Source: Climacteris rufus
Taxonomy: Eukaryota; Chordata; Aves; Passeriformes; Climacteridae
Reading direction: 5' to 3'
Length of the DNA: 64,000 bases
Assembly: GCA_013398175.1 (NCBI GenBank)
Contig: VZRZ01003058.1
Coordinates: forward strand, 9,534 to 73,533
This document shows, piece by piece, positions 35,208-46,428 of this stretch. The position numbers were made by a program, and so were the translations under genes. Under the pieces are notes generated by a model. That model had not been told where the DNA came from. It saw only the letters and a program-made list of their open reading frames with translations, and did not search any database. Within the stretch, counting starts at the first letter, position 1. Every line of letters begins with the position of its first letter.

Positions 35208-38200
35208 AATGTTCTTAACAGTGATAGGTCAAAACACTAATAAATAGTTTAAAAGCAAATTTTTTTAGGTAGCTATAAGGTGGTCATTGACTATTTCAGT
35301 ACTAGCTAATTTCACAATGATATATGAAAAAAATATTTAGATGGTGAATTTCCTTTATCTTTCTCTTCTCCTAGAAACTTCATTTATTAATACCAAAATT
35401 GCACTTAAAAATTTGCAACTGTGATTCTGTCTTCATTAAAACCAGAACTACATCCTAAGGCATGCTTCAAGATAAGTTCCTATTTATTCAAACTGAGGAC
35501 TGAGTGGTCTTTGAAGCAAGATATAAACTACACAGTCTGCTGCTTTTGTAAATTTTACCTCAGTAGGTAACGTAAATACATTTAAATTAAAAAAAAATAA
35601 TGTCTTACACTACTAGAAGACGTTCATTACAGAAACTGCAAGTCATCAATAAAAAATCTTTGTGATGCAACTAACGTTTTAAACATTATTTTTGTTAGCC
35701 ACAATTGTTCAAAGGAGATGTGTGTTTCTTTACTTTTCCCCACGGGTTTTGCAGAGCTGTTTGTCATAATTTACAATGTGATGGACTTGCCTGAAAGACT
35801 TCATTTTTTTTACAGTACCTGCAGAGGTTTTATGAAAAATTAAGTAGTAATGTAATGGTTACATTATTTTAGCTTTTCACATGTATTTCTTTAAGATTGC
35901 AGTGCTTTATATTGCATTTTTCATTGCCAGGGGCTGTCTAAAATAACTATCCCTTTCTTATCACTTATCATGTAGAGACAAATGTAATAGTTTCTTCTAA
36001 AGACTTCCTTAAATTATGAATCAGAAGGCTCTTTTATGGTAGTAGATTTCTAGATTAATAAGTCAGATGGCAGATGTGTTTAAATTTGAGGTACAGAGCT
36101 TACAGTCATTCTGTTTACAGAAAAAGCTACCTAAAAGGATACAGCATTTAGCTGGGAGAGGAGGGCTGAAAAATACATTGTTATAAAACTGTGTTCCTCT
36201 TGGAGTCCCTAATTGTTTTACCATTGTATCAATGAAGATTACGAGCAATGCTGACTGGTCTTGAAATTCCTGTGTGTATTTCATTTTCAAAAGTTTTGCA
36301 GATTGCAGAAAGTAAAGAAATTAGTCTAATATGCATATCTGGATACAGTAGCTCTAAAATCTTAGAACAGAGACACAACCAGTACCATCAAGTTATAAAA
36401 TCAGTTATGTCTTTACTAATTTTAAGCCAAAATCTACTAAAATTGAGACAACCATCATAACTGAATTTTAGTAAAGTTAATGAATTACATGTAGATACAG
36501 ATCTACACATAGAGTTGGGGTGTTTTTTGGTGTTTTTTGTTTGTTTTGTTTTGGTTTTTTGTTTCTTTGTTTTCACAGAAAGAAAGCTTATGAGTTTGAA
36601 CAGGATAAACAAGTTGTTTTGCCCCTCTCAGATGAGCAAAAGTACTTCTGCACATCGTATACAGGAGTGAAGTGTCATCATCCCCCATTTTAAGCAAGGA
36701 TATACTGCAGCCATATACTGCAGCTCTGTAGCTTGTCATTCTTAAACAAATGAGAAAGGTGAAGACATATGAATGGTCTTCATAGATATTTAATATTTCA
36801 CAAAGTATTCTCTGTATAAATTATGATAATGTGCCTGCTAATGATCAAATGGAAAATAAATATGTATACTGTATTTTACTTTCGTGAATTTATCAGAATG
36901 AGTTCAAAATTCAGATAAAATGCATGATAAACTACAGTATTCTCTGAGATTTTTGGCTAAAACCTTTATTGCTCTGAATTTGATTCTACATTATATGTTT
37001 TCTAATACACATAGTGTCATTTAATTATTTTTGTATCTGATTTTTGCAATAAAATATCTTTAATGTAAAAAACAAATTCACTGGCAGTATCAGAAAGGTG
37101 CAATAGAATCAATTGTGAAAGAAAGGTAAAGATTTTGTATACACAAAAAGTCCTTTCAGTAGTGTTTTGATTCTTGTCTGCATAAATTGTGGAAAGAGAG
37201 TATTCACTGAGAGCAGTGCCAGAATACAGATTTTACTGCTACTGAAAGTGAAAAAAGTTTTGGCTTTTCATTGCATTTGTCAGGTGTGAAAACGGAGTGA
37301 AGCTCTCACAAAATATTAAATCATTATAGTACCATACCTGCCTTTACAAACAAACAAAGGAAAAAATGGAACAAAAATAAACCAAAAAAACCCAACAACA
37401 ATAAAAAAACCCACACTGCAAAACCATCAAAACATTTTCAGGTACTCAGATATGCATATGAAAAATAAAATTAATTTATTAATTAATTTAATTAGTTACT
37501 TGTTCTCACCATCCTCTCGGACAGCTTATGGAATTTTAGCCAGATGTTTCTACTTACACCTTCAGTCTTGGTAGGAGGAAGAAGTCATTTAACCAAAGCT
37601 ATGTTATCTCATTAAGCATCCTAAATGAATATGCTCTGTTATTTGCTTCAGGATAATTCAGAACCTAAATTTTAGAATGTTAATGATTATATAGAACTAA
37701 AAAATTACAAAATAGTGATTTGTAATTGTCAGAAAAATGCACAGTATTAATCTTTGAAAAATACTTTTAGAAAAGGGTTATTAAAGGCTCTATGGAAACA
37801 GAAGTACTAATTGAGCTTAATGGATTCTCACAGAACAGAGAGACAGCATGTACTGTAATTCGACAAATTACCTGTTGTTTTGAACTCTGTGTTGTGCTGG
37901 AGTGGATGGATAAAGCTTTAGGGGAAAGTGAGTTAAAATTATACTCCCTCTTGATATGTAATCAATTTTTTTTTCCCCCCAGAAGATTATCTGCAATGAC
38001 AAGGTTTTGGTCTTTCTGATCTTCATGGAAGTTACTGTAAGAGTACAGCAGGCACACTTATACAGCTAATTTATTCTTATCACTGAAAAATTGTGGTTAC
38101 TGAAGAGATGGGATGAAAATTTTTTATGCTTTAGGACAGACATTTCCAATAAACATGACAAAAATTAAAAAACTTTTCTGATGTGTTTATAATCTTTGCT

Positions 38201-38823
38201 CATACATACTTTCTCAAAGTATGTGCCTCTCTCCTTGTCTGAATACATTAGAGAGGCTTTTCAACCTTCCATGTGCTGCCACAGTACTTTTAATGGCTAT
38301 TTCACATACTCCATTCAAATTCTATTCCACATATTGAAAGCAGGCTTTAAAAAGCAGGAGAGACCAAAATTTGTCAATCTTCAGTCTCACAGGACAGCAC
38401 AAAAGTATAAGCACATTACCCACTTGTAGTCATCCTCTAATTTCTAAGAGTTTAGATATAAGATTCATAGATCTAACTTTAAATGACAGGAAATATGGAC
38501 ATTTAGTTGCCTTCAATAACACAATTTAGCTTTAGAAAAGAAGTTTCTCAAAGACATGTTTATTGTCTTGAGGCAGGATACTTACCAGTGTTGGTCTGTG
38601 GACTGAAGAGATTTATTCCATGTTGTTTTACATTTATTTGTATTTGGAAGGTGGTGTGTTTGGTTTTTTTTGTTGGTTTTTTTTTTTTTTTTTTTATTCC
38701 TACATGCAACACGAGTTCTTTGAGCAAAATTTGGCTTGTTTTTGTATTGAAAACACTTCTAAAGGACATGTCGCTCCTAGGACATCAAATACTCCATGTT
38801 GCAATACCTAAAACAGTAAAATG
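35208..38823. other. AT-rich spacer with simple repeats
   Basis: No gene recognised. A T/G-rich tract lies at 36521-36572 and alternating A/T runs at 37459-37496. A T-run of about 20 bases at 38676-38696 immediately precedes the next LTR region. Confidence 0.5.
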
Positions 38824-39483
38824 TCACATTGTGGCAGTGTATGTGGCAAAAGCCACAGCCACACAGCCACAGAGGCTCAAGACTGGTGGGAGCATCCTGA
38901 GCCTGCCGCTGTCTGAGTCACACTCCACTGTTAAGGTGAGCTTTTTGGTTCACCCCCAGTATCCTTTTCAGCTTAGTTGACATGTTTCTGTTCATTGGAT
39001 AGTTACTGTACTACCTCATGTTCTGTAAAAGGTTAAGTTCTAGAAACTTCATTGTTGTTCGATTCACTATTAGTTACATGTAAATCCCTGTACCCCAATT
39101 GGTTACTTTCCCCTGCTTGTGTCCCTGTAAATATCCCTGTGTTTTCCCCTTGCTTGCCTTTGGTCCCTAAAGCCTTCAGCTCTTCCCCATCCTCGTGCCA
39201 CCTCTCCTGGACCCCAGACCCTCTCCTGCCTTGCCTGCTGCTTGCCCGGGAATAAAAGAGCTGGAAATCACACCAAGGCCCTTCTCTCTGGCCTTTATTC
39301 TTGCCTGCATCCACGACATCGGCTTGGGGCTCGCTCTCATCCAGAGGAGTCAGCACTAAACCGGCCGCCAGAGAAAACCCTGTGTTTGGGGAAACTGCAA
39401 GCTGCAGCCCCCGCGTTACCAGGGTCACTCCCAAACTATCGCTGAGTGCCTTGAGCAAGCCCCCGGAGCCAGCGATATCACAT
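38824..39483 (+). mobile_element. Solo LTR, 648 bp, with 6-bp target duplication
   Basis: The LTR spans 38830-39477, flanked by the direct repeat TCACAT at 38824-38829 and 39478-39483. It begins TGTGGCAGTGTATGTGGC, the same start as the nested LTR at 53972-54596 on the other strand, and the two share the AATAAAAGAGCTGGAAATCAC and CTCAGCTC/GAGC-type blocks. The AATAAA is at 39251-39256. A six-base duplication is typical of class II (ERVK-like) elements. If the duplication is taken at face value the LTR ends ...GCGATA rather than ...CA; the sister copy ends CA, so a C-to-T change in the terminal dinucleotide is the simplest reading. Open frames here (for example 38507-38980) run across the LTR boundary and are not genes. 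Confidence 0.85.
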
Positions 39484-42400
39484 TATTCAAGCTAGCTTTG
39501 AGTAGCATAAAAAATGAGTTTCTTTTCTGAATTTTGTTTTGGAATTAATCTATGAAATGTTAGGTAGAAGCTACTGAGAAAGTAAAATTAAGTACTTCCT
39601 CCACACTTGAAATATTCTAGTCCATTTAACATTTTGTGAAGCATATAAAATTAGATCTACAGCTCTGTAGTTTTTTTTACCTGAATTTCAAAATTATAGC
39701 CAATATCCGAATTTAGCATTAAAAGACAACATAGCTGTACTGAGAATTGTTTGGTGTCCTCTGATGCTCCCAAAATGGAGTAGATAATGAGCATTCTATT
39801 AATTTTCTGAAGTAGTTCATAATAGAATACTCTTTCAGACTGCACCTGAGAACCTGACTTAGTCATAAAACTGGAATTTAAAGTTAAGGTGTAAATGAAA
39901 AATTTGCCCCTAAAGGATTGAGGCATGACATCACAGGCCTCTCATTTATTTGACAAATGGTGACCAAGTAGAACATTTATTGGATAATATAGGTGTACCT
40001 CCCCCTCATACATTTAAATTATGCACCTTTCTCTTGTGTTATGCTTAGCTTTCCACCTACTGGATCCTAAGGTAAATGGGTTCGCTCAGGGAGAGTATAG
40101 AAAAGGTCATTAGTATACCAAATCCTTTTCCAGGAGTACTACAGTGTTGATGGTTTCTTTTTCCTCACTCTTAGGTCCATTTACAGCATGTTGTCAAACA
40201 CAGAGCAATTACTTATACTTTCTTCATAGGGCCAAAGTTTCAAGCTAATTTCCTATATCTTGTGTTTTACGCCTTTTCCATACTTGTACTTTGGGTTTCT
40301 TATTACCACTAAAACTGCAGTTTTTAAGATTGCATCCTCTTAGTAATAAGTAAGTTACCACTGGTCAGCTGTTACAATCCCACTATTACCTCTTGCCTGT
40401 TAAACTCTACTGCTGTCACACCATATTCTGCTACAGTGCATAATACTCAATGGTCTTTGATAGTTCATTCTGCACATATGAAAAATTGTTGATAGGATTG
40501 AAGAGTTAAAAAAAATCTTTACATTAATAGGTATTATGCAACCATGATGCAAGAGCTAGAACAAGGTAAATAAGGGCCTTAGATAATTTTTGTAACTCCT
40601 AAGTAAGATCACCACAACTCTAGACAGGCCAGAGTTAGTTTTAAAAAGGTCTAATAATCTTTGTGGCCTCTCTTGTTAGCTTAATGCAGTACTACATTTA
40701 CTAAGTTGATAGGCTACATATGAGTATGGACATATAAGCTATTACATTTTTACTACTTTTAAAGTAATGTTCCACATTCAACAAACTAACATCCAAAGAT
40801 ATTTTAAGAGCACAGAGGAAACAGAACCACAAGGACTGATGGTCTTACCAGGTGTCAAGACAATTTTTCTCAAGGAACAAACACTTAACCTGAAAGAAGA
40901 GGCTCTGGGATGCAGTAAAGACCACTAACCTGCTGTTTCACAAAATGTTTTCATCTGGTGACTAACAAAACACAAAAAATACTTTTCACTTTCTCTTTAT
41001 CATTCTCCTAGGACTTTATTTGTGAAAAAAAGTAGCATAGTTACTTCTTTCTTCTTTTAACACAATTTTTAGAAACATCAGTTTGTGATTTATTTAAGAT
41101 TATCAACTAAAGGAGGGAATAAAATTTGGGTTTCAGGAAGCCTAAATTTTGTGACACTCTTATTTTTTGTAGAATTCAAATTTTGCATTTTTGATGCAAA
41201 TTTTTGTTTGCAAATTAAATGCATTTCATTAAAAGCCTTCCATTCAAACATAGAGGTGTTTTTGTGTTTTTTTTTTTAAGTAATGTAGAAAACCTGCTTT
41301 CACAAATATAGGGAATTTCATATCACTTTGGAATACTCCCACCAGCCAACAAGAATACTTGAGACAAAACATAACTTAGAGAATAATTTTTTCCTACTGA
41401 CAGCCATTTGCTTCAGAATGAATAGTCTCCTTTCCCACTACATTCTCAGAACTCTTACTGGCCAAACTAGATAAGTAATTAAATGTTCATTCAATAAAGC
41501 AAAAATTTCACAATCAAGCAATATTTGATAATAGCAACAAAAGCATTTCATTATTAGAGGCTTCCCTGTGTGATTTCAAGACTGTTCCATCTGTTTTCTG
41601 TTTAAGGCTGGAATTCTTAAATCTGATATAATTTTAGTTTGACTTACGAGACAACTTTCCAGTTTTAATAACACTCCAAAACCATAAAAAGCCAAAGTTT
41701 TCTTAAGTCTTCTGAGGACACATTTGTTAGCAAAACATCATTAACCTTCTCACTATTTGGCACTTGGATTTTACCATTGAATCTTATAATAAAATAACCT
41801 GAGGGGAAAGTTTGGCAAAATCCCAAATGAAAAGGAAAAAGGCAGGCTGAAAACGTAATGACACATAACAGTTCTAAGAAATTTGAGAAAGTGGTCATAA
41901 AACAGAAACATCCTTTCTCCATGACATAAGACTATAAAATTAAATTTATCAACAATTTTTTTTACACTCTCATTATTGTAATTGTCACAATTACAACTCA
42001 GTTTTGTTTAATGGTACTGAAAGTAAAGATAGTCTAGTATTGAATGCTGAGTTTAAACACCTTCATGGAATAGGAAAAATAAACCGTAGAGATATGATTT
42101 CTAGTAAGAGGTGCAGTTTAATGTATTTTTATGTGTGTTTAAATTGGCTGATTTTCCACAGGTTTTAACAGTAGACAGAGCTGACATAGATCTGTTCTTG
42201 TTTATAAATACATGCCCTATTGTGTGATTACTCTGGTAGTTTTTCCTTATTCATTTAGAGATCTGTCAAAGGAAAACCCCTAATTTAAAACACAATCAAC
42301 TTCTCTGAGGATCACCTGCACATGAGAAAAGATGTTAAATCAAATCCTCTGGATTGTTAAAAATGCCATTAATTTCCCTCAGTTTCAAATCCAGGTTACC

Positions 42401-42597
42401 TAAATGATGCAATTTAAACAGTGCATGCTTCAGGGAGAAAACCTAGAAGAAAGTTTTTTCTACTACAAATCTGTATTCCAATGAAAAGTATTCTGATAAG
42501 TCATGAGATGATAATTTGAAACTGACAGTACCTCCAAACTTGATTTACAAACAATTCCCTAGTCTGCTTCAAAATTTATAATTACTATTCCTTTACT
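39484..42597. other. AT-rich spacer, nothing recognised
   Basis: No gene, RNA or repeat family recognised over about 3.1 kb. Open frames are short and of low complexity. Confidence 0.5.
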
Positions 42598-42800
42598 AAA
42601 CAAACAAACAAACAAACCAACAAAAACCAAAAAAAACAAACAAACAAACAAACAAACAAACAAACAAACAAACAAACAAACAAACAAACAAACAAACAAA
42701 CAAACAAACAAACAAACAAACAAAAACCAAAAAAACAAACAAACAAACAAAAAAACAACCCCCCCCCAAAAAAAAACCAACAAAACAAAAATCAAAAAAA
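42598..42800. repeat. (AAAC)n microsatellite
   Basis: The uninterrupted core at 42634-42724 is about 22.75 copies of AAAC. On each side lies a similar imperfect A/C-rich segment, and the interruption CAAAAACCAAAAAAA recurs at 42621 and 42721, exactly 100 bp apart. A C8 run occurs at 42759-42767. The minus-strand frames of alternating C, L, F and V codons are translations of this repeat, not proteins. Confidence 0.97.
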
Positions 42801-43601
42801 CCCACATACTCACCTTGAGGCATACAAAGATCTTTTCATCAGACTTTGTAAAGCTTTCATATGTACACAAAGGAGCACAAGTGTAGAGTTTACACTTTAC
42901 ATAATTCCCAGCTGGAGAGAAGGAAGAAATTTTTTCAGTTCCTGATAAAGAAAAATATCATTAACAACTAGCCAAAGGAGCTAGATTGGTATTGCTAATT
43001 AACACACATTACAAAAGAGGGAATGAGTGAAAAGTCAGAAGTAGATTGATAATTACAGTGTGCTTAAACATATCTAACACATAATACTCCAAACCACAGG
43101 AGAATAAAAGGGAGAAACGTCTCCAAAGGACCGGTTTCCACAAAACCAAAAAACCAAAACACAGGTTATCAAAAGTAGAATCTCAATTAGAACAATGCTA
43201 ATTGTGAGGAAAGAAAAGTGTATTGTGGAAAGACCTGAAAGTGGTTAAAAAAATAAGTGCTTAATTTTGACATTTCCATAGACACTTTGTTTCCTTAGAA
43301 ATACACTCATTTTCAAGACTATTTTCTCATCTAGAATAGTTATGAATGTTGTGGGGACAAGGCTAATATCTATTTTTTATAAATTTTGTAATGAGATATG
43401 TCTGGCTTTTTGAATATAACACATAATTAATTTTACTAATTGTTTACATTCTTCAAATGCTAAGTAATTATTTACTCAATTAATGTCCACATACTTTTCA
43501 GAGGTTATTGTGTCCTGTTTTGTTGAGATTGGTGGAAACAGTTGCTTAATCAAACCAATGGAAACGTACATTTCTGCATGACTACCTAAATAAACCTAAT
43601 G
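42801..43601. other. AT-rich spacer, nothing recognised
   Basis: No gene or repeat family recognised. Confidence 0.5.
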
Positions 43602-44158
43602 GTCATGTGTGATGACTAGGCTTATGTAGCAGCGCGCTTGGCAGAAGCTGCTGCTTTTGAGTTTCAGGTTTTGGTGGGAAGAAAGCCCAGGCAAAGCCCT
43701 CAGCCTTCTTCTTCCAATATCTGAACTCTCTGCCTGAGCTGTGGTAAAATCCCATATTGCCTTTGTGTTACCTGTACCTATATCTCAGATGCCATATATG
43801 GCTATGTCCTGGAAAGCTCTTCTCCACTGGTCACTTTGAGCTATGCCATTCCCCATTGCGTGTTTCCTGATCCCATCTCCCTTTAAAAGAGCCCTGCAGG
43901 GCTTCTTCCTGGCTCTTTCTTCTGGGTTACTCAGCCATCTGGATAACTCTGGACCCTCACGAACCAACACTGGATTCACAATAAATCGACTGTTATCCCA
44001 AGGAAGAGCCCTCTATCTAGCCTTTTATTCTCATCTGCGCTATCACACCACGCCTGGGGAACTCTCATCCAAGAGGAGCCAGCAGAAACAGGTTATCTGT
44101 GGTAGCTAGGACTGTGTCCTTTGGGAGAGCTATACAACTCACCCCGGCAGGGATCATG
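43602..44158 (+). mobile_element. Solo LTR, about 545 bp, near-perfect 6-bp target duplication
   Basis: The LTR spans 43608-44152 and starts TGTGATGACTAGGC. It is bounded by GTCATG (43602-43607) and ATCATG (44153-44158), five of six bases matching. A TTTAAAAG box lies at 43883-43890 and AATAAA at 43980-43985. It shares ATATGGCTATGTCCTGGAAAG and TCTCCACTGGTCA with the LTR at 45450-46029, so the two are one family. The 3' terminus implied by the duplication is ...GGCAGGG, not CA. No internal retroviral sequence follows. Confidence 0.75.
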
Positions 44159-44735
44159 CATGCATAAAAGAGCTGTCACTACCTCGAGAGCATTCTGGGC
44201 TTAAGCGCTTTTAGGCTTATGTTCATGCATTATTTTTTTTTCCTTTCCCCAAGAAATTTAGTTATTAACAATGTGTCTATATTTGCCAGCTAAATCTTTA
44301 GAGAATTTGAAGGTGGATGCTTAAAATGCCATCACCACTAGTTCTATAAGGAAGCATGGAGACAGGATTTTCAGTAGGCTTTTAATATTGGAATGATTAT
44401 TTATGATAATCATGTCTATAGACTTTCTTAGCCATACTGGCAGAAAAAATTGATCTGGATATTCTGGAATTTGACAGTAACATCTTCCAGCCCTACTGTA
44501 TCTGAGATACCAACAGACCTCACCAACAGTCCTGGATTCTCTACTGATCCGTTCTTGGTCTATATGTTTGGCCGTATGGGCAGGATGTAACATTCAGAAG
44601 GCCGCACGTTGGACTGTGCAATTACAGAGAATATATAAAAAGTTTAGGAAAATGACCAGTTTTTTGAACATCACAATGCAATTTCTCAGAAGTCTTAAAA
44701 AGCCCAGCTATTAACCCTACATGCTTCACATGTGT
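44159..44735. other. Spacer between LTRs, nothing recognised
   Basis: Moderately AT-rich; no coding or repeat signature recognised. Confidence 0.4.
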
Positions 44736-45045
44736 GGTTAGTCTAGTTGATTGCACTCCATTGACAAGGCCCTCAGGGCAGCCATGGCTGTGGTGGCCCC
44801 TAATCAGTTGCACCTGGGGCCACCACCCACATTCCTGTGCCCAGGACCTTTGTTAAAACAGGACAGTGCAGGAGCAGGGTTAGGACTGAGTGAGCAGGAG
44901 GCCCCGGGCTGTGGATAGTGGTGGGGGGAGCCCCAGGGTAGTCTAGGCAAGGTCACTGAGGCCTGTGGGTGTTCCCAGGGCACTGATGCTTCACAGGCTG
45001 ATAAAGAAATGCTGTTTACCTCCTGCTTTCCCTTGGATTTCTGCA
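44736..45045. repeat. GC-rich unclassified interspersed repeat (tentative)
   Basis: About 300 bp of clearly higher G+C than its surroundings, with blocks such as CCCAGGACCTTTGTTAAAAC, GAGTGAGCAGGAGGCCCC, AGGGCACTGATGCTTCACAG and GATAAAGAAATGCTG. The composition and block style are those of an avian interspersed repeat, possibly an LTR, but there is no second copy here and I cannot name the family. An 80-codon minus-strand frame inside it has no domain. Confidence 0.4.
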
Positions 45046-45443
45046 TAGAATATCTGGCAACCTTAACCTAGCTTTCAATAATAAAAAAAATATATATAAT
45101 ATGTAGAGAGGTATATGGCAGGGGTATGGGAAGTTAAACAACAAAAAAACCTATTTCTGCCTTCAGAAATCACCATGAAACACAACTAACTGATACAAAG
45201 TTAGAACTACAGTTTTCAGACTGAACTCTGGAGCAATCCGATTTCTTTTTTATTTCAAGCAGGGTGAGACTTACCTGTGGGATTTCAGCACCAGTACTTT
45301 TCTCAGTGTGTTTTATCACTTGCAGGTTAAAATGAAAATTTCCCAAAGTTTTTTTTTTTTAAGTTTTTACCTCCCATCCCCATGCTTTAGTCTACCCTTG
45401 CTCTAAAGATGTAACAAATGTCATTCTTTGGACACAGAATATC

Positions 45444-46035
45444 ACTATTTGTGATGGTGTGACTGGCAGAGGCCACAGCAACTGAGCTCAAGGATTGGTG
45501 GGCAAAGCCTCAAGACACCGGGGTTCAGGACTTGCCCCTGGTTCCCAGACACATTTAAAGATCATTGGTTCATGTGTTCCTTACCTCATGTTCCGTATAT
45601 GGTTATGCCCTGGAAAGTTCTCCCCTCCACTGGTTAGTCTGTATCTTCCTATTTCCCCATTGGTTGCGACCCATGTTCCACTCCCTTAAAAAAACCCTGT
45701 AACCCTTTCCTGGGTCTCTCTGCCTCTAGAATCCTTCAGCCAACTGGGACCCTTCCCCCGCTCCCCCTGGACCCTGGACTTTATGCTGAACCTTACCCTG
45801 GACCTACAATAAATGGCTGGAACTCCACACGAAGAACCCTCTTTATTCCTTTGCCCCCGTGGGCGCCTCTCCATTGGGTTTGGAGTTTGCTCCCTTCAAA
45901 GGAGACAGCATACAGAATACTGCAGTTGCGGTCCCATGCCAAGAATGCTGCAAATCGCCGTAGCTTAACATTGCCAGGGACGTCTGCAAAAAGACACTGC
46001 GCTACCTCAAGTGACCCCAGCCAGCCTTGACTATT
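45444..46035 (+). mobile_element. Solo LTR, 580 bp, with perfect 6-bp target duplication
   Basis: The LTR spans 45450-46029 and starts TGTGATGGTGTGACTGGC. It is flanked by ACTATT at 45444-45449 and 46030-46035. A TTAAAAAAA box lies at 45685-45693 and AATAAA at 45808-45813. It belongs to the family of the LTR at 43608-44152 (shared TATGGTTATGCCCTGGAAAG and CCACTGGTTAG). The duplication implies an end ...CAGCCTTG instead of CA. The two neighbouring LTRs have different target duplications, so they are separate insertions and not the two ends of one provirus. Confidence 0.85.
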
Positions 46036-46065
46036 TCATGCAGTGGCAGTAGGACACTCCATTAT

Positions 46066-46428
46066 GAGCCACAAAGATTTTTAAGAGACTGGAGCATCTA
46101 TGAGGGAAGCTGAGGGAGCTGAAAGTGTTTAATATGAGGAAATCCATGGGGATCTTATGAATGTGCGTAATAACCTGATGACATGGTGGTAAAGAAGGCA
46201 AAGGGTTCTGAAAGATGCCCAGTAAGAGATCAACAAGAAATAGGCAAAAATGGAAATGCAAGAAATTCCATCAGGATGTGGGGGAAAGACACTGCTTGGA
46301 TGGCTGTGCACTGAATCTTGTTGCCTGGGGAGGTTATTCAGCCTGCACTAGTTGAAATTTTTTCATCAGGGAGTTGGACTAGATTATCTCCAGAGGTGCC
46401 TTTAAACCTCAGCCATTCTGTGATTCTA
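46066..46428 (+). mobile_element. CR1 LINE fragment, 3' end
   Basis: A plus-strand CR1 tail: GACTGGAGCATCTATGAGGG, AAGCTGAGGGAGCTGAAAG, then TTGGACTAGATTATCTCC, AGAGGTGCCTTTAAACC and a terminal CATTCTGTGATTCT at 46415-46428. It begins about 30 bp after the target duplication of the LTR at 45450. It is truncated at the 5' end and has no open frame. Confidence 0.9.

Noticed and set aside
38507..38980. 157-codon plus-strand open frame
   Set aside because: It crosses a poly(T) run and then the 5' boundary of the solo LTR at 38830, so it joins unrelated sequence.
42559..42870. Minus-strand open frames of up to 103 codons made of repeated C, L, F and V
   Set aside because: They are translations of the (AAAC)n microsatellite and its flanks.
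43602..46035. A short provirus bounded by the LTRs at 43608 and 45450
   Set aside because: The target duplications differ and no internal viral sequence is seen between them.
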